From: Ephemerocybe angulata
Taxonomy: Eukaryota > Basidiomycota > Agaricomycetes > Agaricales > Psathyrellaceae
Direction of reading: 5' to 3'
DNA: 64,000 nt
Assembly (NCBI GenBank): GCA_013368325.1
Contig: JAACJK010000057.1
Coordinates: 1,488,001 to 1,552,000 of the forward strand
Part shown: positions 10,136-19,905 of the stretch, one piece after another
Layout of the letters: every line of letters starts with the position of its first letter
Numbering within the stretch: position 1 is the first letter of the stretch
Program-made: the position numbers and the translations under genes
The notes under the pieces: generated by a model
Seen by the model: the letters and a program-made list of their open reading frames with translations, nothing else
What the model was told of the DNA's origin: nothing
Databases searched by the model: none

Positions 10136-11633
10136 CTGCGCCTCCACGAAAATCCCGAGGCTGGGAAGACGAGGAAGCACCCTTGTACTTGGGCTAGGCG
10201 ACGGCAAGGCAGGCAGGATAAGGCACGGAGTCGGCGAAGGCGTCGAGGTGGGCGAGATTCGTTGTATGCATGAAAAGGTGAGTTTAGGAATGAGCACCGT
10301 CTCTACATCCGATAATAACGCAGACGCACCTTTGGGGAACGCGAACGCGACGCGTAGCGAGAGAATCCATCTGACCTGGGACGAGGCGACCTCGACCGGT
10401 GACTCCTACGACCACGAGAGTCGTCCTTGTTCGAGTCCCGGGACGAGCGGTTGTTCCTGCCCGAGCGGGCGCTTGAGTCTTGGGTAGAACGGGCGGCGGA
10501 GGCCTGACGTTCGGAAACGGCGGGTAAGGCATGGGTAAGGCATAAGGCAACGGGCAAGGCACGGGCAAAGGCACCGGCGGCACAGGCAGGCAACGGCAAA
10601 GGCAAAAGGCAACGGCAAAAGGCAAAGGCAAAGGCATCCACGATGAAGATAGTCGGGGAGCGATAGCGTAAAAGAAACGAGACCATAAGTATCCCAAGCA
10701 GCTGAAAGAAACAATGAAACGCACCTGGTGCTTCATGCCCGAGATCATCGTCGCGTAGTTGAGCTTCTGAGCTTGAGTCTGGGCACGGGAGAGGGCGGCT
10801 TCGTTCAAAACGGAGATGTCGAACATCGATCCGCCGGGCTTGTTGGTCTCCATGTACCAGCGTTGGCGAGTCTCCGCCTGGTAGATGAGGAGCGCCTTGC
10901 GATCGCACCCTGTGGTGTCGAAGGATGAGGCCCACGGGTGCGTCTGGATAGCGCCGTGGAACCTCCCGAACATGGCGATGACCTCCGGGCGCCAGCCCGC
11001 CTCCTGCATAGCAGCCAGGCTACGTTGGCTGGCGACGCTGTACTCCCAGAACTGCAGGTCTTCGTCCTTGATGAGGGCCTTGGCGGTCTTGAGGATGTGT
11101 GCAGGAACGAGACCGGGCACACCGTCGGTAACGACCTGCTCCAGTGTTTCGGACTCCACGGTGGCCGCACCGTAGTCGACGGACTGAAGGGCCTTGTCCG
11201 TGTGGTGCCAGAGGTAGACGAACTTCATTTGTCGGTAGTCCTTCATGATGTTGGCGGCGACGGTGACGAGGGCGCGGTCCGGCAAACCAACACCAGCCAG
11301 AATCGGCAGGTGCATTGCCCGATTCTTCTTCCTCTCCTCCTTGGCGATAGCCTCCGCCTCCTCCAACTCGATAGCGGCCCGGCGTTCGAGTTCAGTACGT
11401 ACCTCGCGCTCGCGCTCTGCAGCCGCGGCCTCTTCCTCGGCCACACGCAATGCCCACGCGGTTTTTTGGATGGCGTTGTTGGCCTCCCACGAACGCCGTA
11501 AGATCTCCACGGCACGTTCATCCGTGAGACCCTCCATCCCCCCTTTCACAGCCTGGCGCATCGCCTCCATCCCGGGGCCCGCATAGTCAGGGCAGACATC
11601 GAGGTTCGGGTCGGTTCCGGTCGTAGTTGCCAT
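9858..11633 (-). CDS. Gag-like protein of the retroelement (spliced)
   Basis: Best read as three exons: 11633-10725, 10503-10330 and 10193-9858, giving about 472 residues. Exon 1 has an acidic/Arg-rich helix (residues about 55-100) and a globular part. Exon 2 encodes an Arg/Ser-rich basic segment. Exon 3 encodes a Cys/His cluster (CVVCLGRDHHNFKEC, then ICAAWNMENGC and HVCSGCSAKTHGAQSC) of the type seen in gag proteins of basidiomycete retroelements. Both introns have GTGCGT donors and AG acceptors, and all joins are in phase. Without splicing the frame runs into a hydrophobic Pro/Leu-rich low-complexity tail, which is unlikely to be protein. The role is nucleic-acid packaging by family analogy. 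Confidence 0.75.
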
Positions 11634-12135
11634 TTTTGAGCGTCGGTTCGATTAAACGAGCGTAGTTTTGATTAAAAAGGGAAGAGTAGGATAGAATAAA
11701 TAAAGGCCGGTTTTCTTGAGCGGAACCTTGGGCTGCGGGGTGACTTGTCGAGAGTCTGGCTGCAGCGGTGATGAGGGCGGAGGAGAAGAGACAATTCTCC
11801 TCCGTGCTGACTCATCCCGTAGACCCAGCTCTCCGATCAATTCTCTCACTGAGATCACAAGCTCTTGACGGACCCTGTTTGGCTTGGGCTTCGGGATTCG
11901 GCGCCACTCGCACGTGACGCCTGCGGCTGGAGACAGCACAGTCCGGCTCCGGACTCTCGAGCTGAGATTTGGCTGAGATTCATGTTTAGGCTCATGACAC
12001 AGGGCTTGGTTGCTTTATCCAGCTAGCCGTCACTACCTTTCTTCCCTGCCCCCACATATCTTCGCCTGCTTGGTGAGCTGTCCATTGTTCCCAGTCCATG
12101 CGGTACTCAGATGGGGTTAATACATTTGGCACAGT

Positions 12136-13988
12136 ATGGCGTCCAGGCGCCAGTCTCCAGCGCCGAGCAAACGGACTCTCGCTTTGAAACGCGCAGATGG
12201 AGAGCCTCTTACTCGCGCCGACATCCAGTACGACGTTCTACACGCCATATTCGAAGACAAGAGTCTTGCGTTCACGGACCCATACGATACCGCGGAGGAT
12301 GCGCCGCGACTTTGCTTCCGGGACCTCTATATCAAAGCTATCATGCATTCTTCGAAGGCAACCAAGGCTCTGAAGGACAAGATGGCGGAGTCGCCGGTCT
12401 ACGCAGAGGACTTTGCGATGCTTTCGCTGCTCGTCAACGTCGGTCGCATCAATACCACTATGAGCTGTGAGCATTCGGTCTACCTCTATCCCTGTTTTGC
12501 CACTAAATGATGCTTCTCTGTTGCCCAGTTTTTCCTGAAATGAAGACTGCTATTCGAACGTATCACCCTATACCCACGTTACAGCGCACCAATGGGAATA
12601 TGCAGGATGCTCCCCGAATCAAACACGTCCTTAAAACGGGTCTTCTGGAGCGAGAGGCGAACAACCCGCCGACAACACTTGATGAGGTACTCTCGCGCGC
12701 GGTGAGCCATCCAAATCCATGCCCAAAAGGCGCATTGTGCTTATATCAATACAGAAAGAAGGACACATCCCTGCTACCAGCATCTTGAATTTGTTATTCG
12801 TGCTCTCAAGTCATTCTCAGGTGGGTGGCATGAAGGCCTGGGCCGAAGCAAGCTCATTGACGCCATCTATCGCAGGGCGTTGGGACCCACTTCTCTGAAC
12901 GCTTCGAGTTCCACGACATCTTTCTGAGAACGGAAATATCCTCTGCATCTCGCGCACGCGCCTTCCTCTGGCTTTGTTTCAACTATCTAGAGAATCCTGG
13001 ATCAGCCGCAGACGACTATGATGAGGAAGAAAAGCCTAATCCGTTTGCAGACCCCGCCAAGGACTCGGCTCCATTCCTCATTTCTCTCAGCCCAGAGGAG
13101 GCAGAACTCGAGAACGTTGACACTCCGGAGGAGAAAGAATGGGCAGAGAAACTTATCTCACAACGGGATACCATTGTGAAGCAGAACGCCGTCAAGGAGG
13201 CTGGGAGGGACGTAATGAAGGTCGCCGAATTGGCTGACGAACCATCAGTTGCTGGCGATGCGGAACCCAAGAAGAGGAAGAGAGCCAGTAGGGCAACAGT
13301 GGACAAACCTAAGCGCACCAAGGGCAGCGCGGAGAAGTCACGAACCGGCGCCCTGAAGAAAGGTGCGCAAGGCTCTCAGGTCTCAACCCAAGGATCGACT
13401 CCTCGTGATGATATGAGTGTCGAGGACGGTACGATTACACCTGCATTCGGTCGCCAAATTACCGGGCTGATACTCCTTACGACAGATAACCCTCGCCCGC
13501 ATCTACCGCGCCTGATGGGTGTGCCTGAACAAGGCGAGAGCGACTCTGCGTTCCGTATATTGTTGGGCAAAGACGTCGAGCCCAGGAATGGCCGGGCCAA
13601 GGCCAACAGGTACTCCCCATATCCCCGCAGTCCGGAGCCCGCTGCTCCTTCCAAACCGCGGGCATTGCGCCACGCAGTACCGGAGCGTACCATGCTGCAA
13701 CGTACGTGTCTAAGATGATCACCAATCGTAATCAAAGCTTGACCCTCGTGCAGATGCATGGTATATCGTGAACAACACCGATCCTCTTGTGGATTCCGAC
13801 GATGAGCTTGGTGATGAGCATGATCGCCACGATTACAGTCAGTTTTTTACCAGTGGTACTTATCGCATGCCTGATCATATGTTGTTGCAGTTCAACGACT
13901 CAAGGTCGTCACTCATCTCGCACGGCAGTGGAGCGATCCCTTGCCTGGCCTTCAGCGCACTCTTGAATATGAGCTTTCTGGAAACTGA
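12136..13988 (+). CDS. IES1: INO80 complex subunit Ies1-like protein
   Basis: Six exons (12136-12466, 12529-12701, 12755-12820, 12876-13701, 13754-13837, 13891-13988) give 525 residues with every join in phase. The conserved core reads FFPEMKTAIRTYHPIPTLQ, then NMQDAPRIKHVLKTGLLERE, then EGHIPATSILNLLFVLSSHS, then RARAFLWLCFNYLENP, as I recall for Ino eighty subunit 1 of fungi. A Lys/Arg-rich disordered stretch follows (PKKRKRASR). The C-terminus resumes with HAWYIVNNTDPL and IQRLKVVTHLARQW. By family knowledge it is a fungal-specific subunit of the INO80 nucleosome remodeller, acting in the nucleus. It lies 276 bases from the outer edge of the retroelement, so the insertion sits in its upstream region. 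Confidence 0.8.
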
Positions 13989-14483
13989 GTCGCTTTCCCC
14001 CCTAAATTATTTGCATTATCTTATGGCCCTACGCCGAAGACAATGGCGTAGAGTGTCGGTCGGCTCCTCATGCAACATTCGTTCTATCATTATTTCTATC
14101 CTGTACCAATAGATTGTCGCCATGTTTCCACATTCTTAGATCGCATGTATACCCCCACTTTACTCTTATTACTCTTATGTAGTCCATAATCTTTGAATCG
14201 ACTCAGATCCTCGGAAAGCAATTGAACTATGATCCATTAATATACAAGAAACAACATGGTAGAGCCCGAAGGAGGAGGAAATATTGTGTACGGTGAGTAG
14301 TTACAAACGAGAATTCGTTCAAGAAACCTGAAAGACACGGGGACAAGGAGAAGGGTCGAAATGATCAAAGGTCAAAAAGAAAGAGATGGTGTTGAAAATA
14401 GTAGGCAGATGATGTGACACCAAGATATCTAAGAAGGGGGGAATAGTGTACGCGAGAAGAAGCGAGATAGACAGTCCAAGCGG
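13989..14483. other. Intergenic region between convergent genes
   Basis: About 495 bases between the convergent IES1 and MIT-domain genes. Nothing coding is supported; it should hold the two overlapping or adjacent 3' untranslated regions. Confidence 0.5.
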
Positions 14484-17463
14484 TTACTCAGCCAACCACT
14501 TTTCACACTTCTTCGCGTACTTGTCTAGTAACTGCGACAGGTCGCGAATCACGAAGGTCAGAACGACGGTGGCGAAGAACTCGGAAGCGCGCTTCAACCT
14601 ATACTCGACCGAAATTCGGACGTCCATCGGGAACGCAGCGTATGCGGGGGCAACGGGCTGGGCGACAAGAGCGCGTGTATGTTCGTCCAAAAGTTGAGAC
14701 TGTGAAAACAGTTTCTTCAGCCCGTTCACATACGCAGAGGGGGAATCCAGGCTGACGGAAGAAATAGTTAGCATCCATTGCCACCAGTTCCACAAGCTTC
14801 AAGAGGGGCTTACTTCTTGCCATTGGTGAACTTGTCGAAGCGGCGCGACAGTTTGTCACTCCAGGTCGTCTTCTTCGACACGAACCCTTCTCCAACCCCA
14901 AGCTTCTTGCCAAAGTTGGCAACCACGCCATCACACACACTAGAAAAGTCGTCGAGCTTGCTCAACCAAGCCTCTGCTTCCTTCCTCCCAATGCTACCTA
15001 TTCCCATCGCCAACCCACTGCTCACGTTCCCGGCCCCAAAGAACTCTGCGCTGTTGATCTGCAACTCGTCCAGAGCTGAGCAAAGAATGGCAACGATCCG
15101 GACCTTTTCCAGAACGTTGGACAGCTTCGCACCACCCTGCGACCACACTTCACAGGGAACGTGCAGACGAGGGGTGATATATCCACCGGTGGGAGTCATT
15201 ATGGTGTTTCTCAGGAGACCCATCATGTGATAGGGCTTCAGTAATGGGTCTGTCGGTGGAAGGGGCGGGAGAGGGGATGTTGGCGTCGTCGGATGATGAT
15301 ATGTGGGAGAGAGGAGGCCGCCGGGTGTGACTGGCGGTGGGTGGCCATTGGCGAACGGTGGGGCAAAGGAGTCGAGTTGAAGGGAGGGAGCGGGACCGAG
15401 CTTGGATGGGAAGGAAGACTTGCGCATACCGTTGCCATTGATGGCACCGTTGTTCGGTAATGGAGGAGGTGAACCGCGACCTACAAGAGACGGTCGCCGC
15501 CCGGGTTGAGAGGATGATCTACTCCGGCCACCACTGATAGGAGGGGTTGCAGCACCAGAGTGAGAGGTTGATCTGGACTGATGCGCAGAACCAGCAGACG
15601 TGGTAGATCCGGCGGGAGAGGGGGATCGGGTACTTGGGGGGCGAGACGTTTTCGTCCTACGTTGATATATAGTACCATGAGAGGTGGTGTTATTGATAAT
15701 TTGGGGAGGGACGTTTGTCAATTCGGAACGCGTTGTCAATTGGGACGATCCGCGAGGTCGAGAGGCAGCGAGACTGGCCAAACGTGGTGACGCAGGATCT
15801 TTACTAAGGAAGCTATTACTTCTCGGTGTGCCTGGCGCACTACCAGAGGTTGGCGGAGGGGAGGGCAATGGGGGAAGTGGTGGGGATTCGCGTTTGTTTC
15901 TCGGCGTCTCAATACTAGCCGCGGCTAATCGATCCCGTACCTCAACAAGGGGATCACGTTCTTCACCAAGGGCACTCAGGTACGACCCTGACACCCGTCG
16001 CGTGTGGTTTGATTCGACGCCTGATGGGCGACTCAAACTATCAGTGCGGGGTTGTAGAAGTTGACCAGGCTCTGAGCGAGGCTCAACAATAGGGGCAGGT
16101 GGGAGGGAGTTGCTTGGCGGTGGAGGCGGTGGTGGGAGGTTAGAAGAAGCGCGAGATCTCCGAGCTAGAGTCGAGTTGCGGGGTGGAGTAGCTGGTGGGG
16201 CATGTTGGGGGGTTCGACTGTTGCTGCGTATGGATGGTGGGAGGCTGAACTATTCATTGGAACAGCGATACCACTTAACACTTGTTCGTCGAGAATGTAG
16301 ACGGAGCCAGTATCTCGAGGATTAGATTGGTCACGCTGTGTCGGAAAATCTTGAGGTCGAGGTGGCAACTCCTCAGAAGGATTGTACGCATGTGTGTATA
16401 CTGGATTTTGATGGGGAGTGAGGGGGGAACCATCTGAAGAAGGGGAGTTCGATGTTGTAGGCGATGTAGATGTGGCAGAATCAATTGAAGTGGAAGAGTA
16501 TGATGCTGGCGTTGAATAGGGCACGGCGGGTATGCTGTAGATGATGCTGAGAATGTTCATACGATCTGCATATGTATCGTGCTATGAAAGTGGTTTAATT
16601 TGAGGACGAGCAAATATGACCAGTCAGCTGCGACTCACTATATTCTGCAGCCTCCGAATTTCATCCTCTTGTGCGGCCACGCTCCGCCGTCGCCGCCGTC
16701 GACTTTCAGTACTATCTTCGCCTCTCCGCACCCGCTCCATAACCTCACTCAACAGGGCTACACTCCGTGCATACGCCTGTACTGCTGCCTCCGGGTTGTC
16801 ATTTGTCGAGTCAAGCTGGACTGCTTCACGCGCCAGTTCCAGGGCCCTCGTGAGAGCGCGACGCGACGACGGCCTATGTTCTGAACGTTCGCCTCTCCGC
16901 CCTGGGCGTTCTGGGGGATCCGGATGGAGGAGATTGTCTGAGCCAGACTCCATCCGCCGGTTGGAGGGGGGAGACGTGGAAGTGGTGGATTGGAGGTACG
17001 ACTGGGGTGGGGGGTCGGAAAGGTCGTCGTTGCTATGATAAGCGGACGAAGCGTGGCCCGTGGATGATGACGGAACTGTCGCTGCCTGTCTCGACTGCGA
17101 GAAAGCGGCGACTGCGGACAGACTAGGTGATGGTGCTGGTCGCGTATAGGTATTAGTGTAAACGGGTCGGCCGTTGATATGGTTTGATGGGAGAGAGCCG
17201 TCTTCCAACGGCTGAACTGTTGTAGGATGGGGCGCTGCGAGAAGAGCTGTCGAGGGCGGAACGCTCGGAATAGGGAGATTTGGGGGTGGTGCTGCCGGTC
17301 GCTGGTGAGCCGCAGACGAACGGCGTCGCTGGGACAGACTGCCTGACGCTGGGAATGCTGTTTGCGGGGGGGACGATGCAGCGAAGTGGGGCAGCGGCGG
17401 AAGGTCGTGCCAATCTTGGTTCGGGTGGTGGATGGGGGGCCGTGTGTTCCATTCGACGTCCAT
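14484..17463 (-). CDS. MIT-domain protein with long disordered middle
   Basis: Four exons (17463-16639, 16581-16280, 16223-14814, 14751-14484) give 934 residues with all joins in phase. After a Pro/Ser-rich N-terminus, residues about 200-250 form a MIT (microtubule interacting and transport) three-helix bundle: ALTRALELAREAVQLDS, then AAVQAYARSVALLSEVMERV. A coiled stretch (AAQEDEIRRLQNI) follows, then a long low-complexity region. The C-terminal part has GLLRNTIMTPTGGYITPRLH and VWSQGGAKLSNVLEKVRIVA, seen in fungal MIT-domain proteins, and ends in a possibly amphipathic helix set. MIT domains bind ESCRT-III tails, so a role in endosomal sorting or membrane remodelling is likely but inferred. 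Two of the junctions use acceptors other than the nearest AG, chosen to keep the frame. Confidence 0.75.
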
Positions 17464-18078
17464 GGCAGCGCGCCCAAGTTTCGACGATGGCGGGGGATGC
17501 GAAAAGCGGGCGAGGGATCAAACGATGGCCTGGCCCCTGAGTAGCCGGCACCAGTTGCAACCGCTCCTGCCGTCGATGAATGTCCAGTCCACAGTCCGTC
17601 GTCGCCGTCGTGGACGCTGAGGACGCAGAGAACAGGCAAGTTAATAATAAAACCCCGAATGGCGAGCGTGAGTAAAGATTCTAAACAAACTCCAGACTCT
17701 ATTTGTTGACCTCTGTCGGGCCTGTATCTCCATTTCCCTTCGCTTGTACCTAGTCCCCGACTTTCTCTCTATTCGGCAGCGCTTTTTATTCGCAACATTC
17801 CTCCAAGCACGAACCAATTGTGCATTGGCCAACGTCCTGCTTGACCTCTGTAAGCTGTCATCAGGTGACAAAGTGGAAAATCACGAGAGAATTATGAGAC
17901 TATTAACGACAGACAATGGCGGCACAAACTGAGAAATGACAGAACGAATTATGAGGTATGCTGAGATAAAGGAAGGTCCTGGGCCGAAAGGGAGTATACG
18001 AGGGGTATATGAACAGTAGAATAATCCATGGTAGTAAGGCCGCAATCGAGTGCTGCAGCCATTGGGTGAGAACGCCAA
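17464..18078. other. Promoter of the MIT-domain gene and 3' flank of CDC11
   Basis: About 615 bases between two minus-strand genes. No coding potential with splice support was found on either strand. Confidence 0.45.
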
Positions 18079-19712
18079 TCAATCTCGGAATTCCTGTTGC
18101 GATCCTTGGGCAGCAAGGCGACTCTCCAAGTTCCTCAGAGACTCCTCCTTGGCCAGTAGCTCCTGCCTCTTCTCGTTGATCTCGCGCTGGACTTTGACTT
18201 CGATCTCGCGGAGCTGATGGGTAACGTGTCAGCCTCAGAGTTATTCGCGGAACAAAAGCCAAATCTACCTTCTCTTCCTCGCGGCGAAGCTGCTCTTCCT
18301 TGAGGCGGACACTCTGGGATGCAAGTTCCTCCGGTAAGAGGGAGCTGTCGCTGTGAAAGGGGTCAGTGAAGGTGACCAAACCTATAACATAAAATAACTT
18401 GCCCAGAGTCGTTGTGAACAGTTCGAGAGAGCTTTTCTGTACGGTAGGTTTCGTAAAGCAGGTCGTGGGTCAAGGCCTTCAAATCACCGAGGTGGGAGCT
18501 GCAGAAATCAAAAGTCAGAGGTTGGTTATGACAGGGATAAGCGAAAGTGGACATACCTCAACAAAGCGCTCCTCAGGCGGCTGAAGTCCGAGTGCTTGGG
18601 GTTGTCGACTTCAACGACACCCCATGGGTAGATACGAGCCCGAACAGGTTGGCCGTCGATCTCAATCTCTTCCTCGGAACCGACAATCGCGAATGGCATA
18701 AGCGCCTGGAGAATGACGCGTCAATACAGAACGCCACTGAGCGTAGAATCTGAGACGTACCCGTAATTCGCTGTTGTCCTGGATGGTTTCCTCGTCATCT
18801 TCCTCGACATCGTAGGGGAAATTGTAAACGGGGATGTCGTAATGCTCGATGTCCTCCATAATCTAGGTGGGTGTAAGAAGTCTAGATTGGATGATACATC
18901 AATGGAAGCGCACCCTCTTCTTGAAGCCCTTGAGCTCGCTAGGGGTCAAGGAGTCTGCCTTGCCAATGACAGGGATAACATTGACGCGGGGGGAAAGGCG
19001 CTTCATCAGCTCAATGTCCATTTCGCGAAGGCTTTAAGCATGTCAGCATCTTTCGACAGGCACAGACGCGTTGACGACTCACGCATGGCCAGTGGGAGGG
19101 ATGAAATAGAGAAGGGCGTGAATACGATTGTCCCTGAAGCGGGGGTTTCGCTTGATGCGAGACTCCTCAGCCAGAATGTCGTCGTATTGGCGCTCGAGGT
19201 ACCCGACAATTTCTTGGAACCTGGAAAGCAAATGGTGAGTTAAAGAATCATCCCGCCCGATAGAGGGGACTCACGCAGATTCGTTGTCAATGTTGTCGCC
19301 GAATCCAGGGGTGTCCACAATAGTCAGAGCAATACGGACACCGTCTTCCTCCAGCTCTACAGACGCAAGTAGACCGTGAGCCACAGAAGGGGGAGCGATG
19401 AATGGTGCAACTGACCAACAGTAGCGGGCTTGATTCTGATGCCCTCCTCCAAATGAGCGGATTCGGGTTGGTCAGAGACCTTGTGGGTGAGGACTTCGGA
19501 CTCGCAAAGGGTGTTCACGAAGGTAGTACGACCGGTTCCAGAAGAGCCTAGAGAAGAGGAAAATGCGGTATAAATTACGGGTTCCCCAGGAGAAGATTCC
19601 GTTGACGAAGAAGTGGGCCGACTGCAAGGCAAAGTGACGTACCAACGACCATCAGGGTGAATTGGACGCCCTTCTTGACCTTGTTTCCCCTGCGCCTTCC
19701 TGCGAACGACAT
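18079..19712 (-). CDS. CDC11: Septin, Cdc11/AspA group
   Basis: Ten exons give 367 residues. Landmarks in order: a basic start (GRRRGNKVKKGVQF), the P-loop GSSGTGRTTF (the GxGRST-like form typical of Cdc11-group septins), switch II with DTPGFGDNIDNE, the septin G3-G4 region with RNPRFRDNRIHALLYFI and PPTGHALREMDIELMKRL, the G4-type motif GKADSLT, and the septin unique element region ending in SSHLGDLKALTHDLLYETYR. A C-terminal coiled coil (RLKEEQLRREEEKLREIE and on) closes the protein. Septins form hetero-oligomeric filaments at the bud neck, septa and hyphal tips, and Cdc11 usually caps the rod. The intron at 18402-18351 begins with GC (GCAAGT) rather than GT. It lies head-to-head with MSH1. 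Confidence 0.92.
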
Positions 19713-19905
19713 GGCTATGGACGACAGCGTTAAGCGATGGAAAGGGGAGAATGGAGGACGGTGCCAAACGACAGCGAAGAGGTTGGAATTTCGCGTCCCC
19801 TTTGCAACTTTCAAACTCCGTTTATGGCATGATTTCCTTTGGCCGTATTTGGCGAGCATCAGGGGCTTCAGTGACGCGACAATTTCGACGCGCCGACCTG
19901 CTCGC
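19713..19905. promoter_or_regulatory. Bidirectional promoter region CDC11/MSH1
   Basis: Only 193 bases separate the start codons of CDC11 (minus) and MSH1 (plus), so the two genes must share promoter sequence. I see no clear TATA box. Shared control is an inference from geometry. Confidence 0.5.

Larger units (their letters stand above)
5842..11860 (-). mobile_element. Ngaro-like tyrosine-recombinase retrotransposon
   Basis: A complete 6,019-bp element. On the minus strand it reads A1 (11860-11709), gag, RT/RNase H, tyrosine recombinase, B1 (6694-6403), A2 (6402-6251), a 117-bp spacer (6250-6134), and B2 (6133-5842). B1 and A2 abut exactly. This is the split-direct-repeat plan of PAT/Ngaro-type DIRS-order elements, where the internal B1A2 junction carries the information needed to rebuild the ends through a circular intermediate. 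It has no DDE integrase, protease or LTRs. I saw no DAM-like methyltransferase, which favours Ngaro over PAT or DIRS1. Both repeat pairs look identical by eye and all three coding regions are open, so the copy is young and may be mobile. The flanks show no target-site duplication, as expected for recombinase-mediated insertion. Confidence 0.9.

Noticed and set aside
10284..11633. Unspliced 449-residue gag reading
   Set aside because: Past 10725 it becomes a hydrophobic Pro/Leu/Cys repeat encoded by a simple-sequence tract. Splicing instead yields a basic region and a Cys/His cluster.
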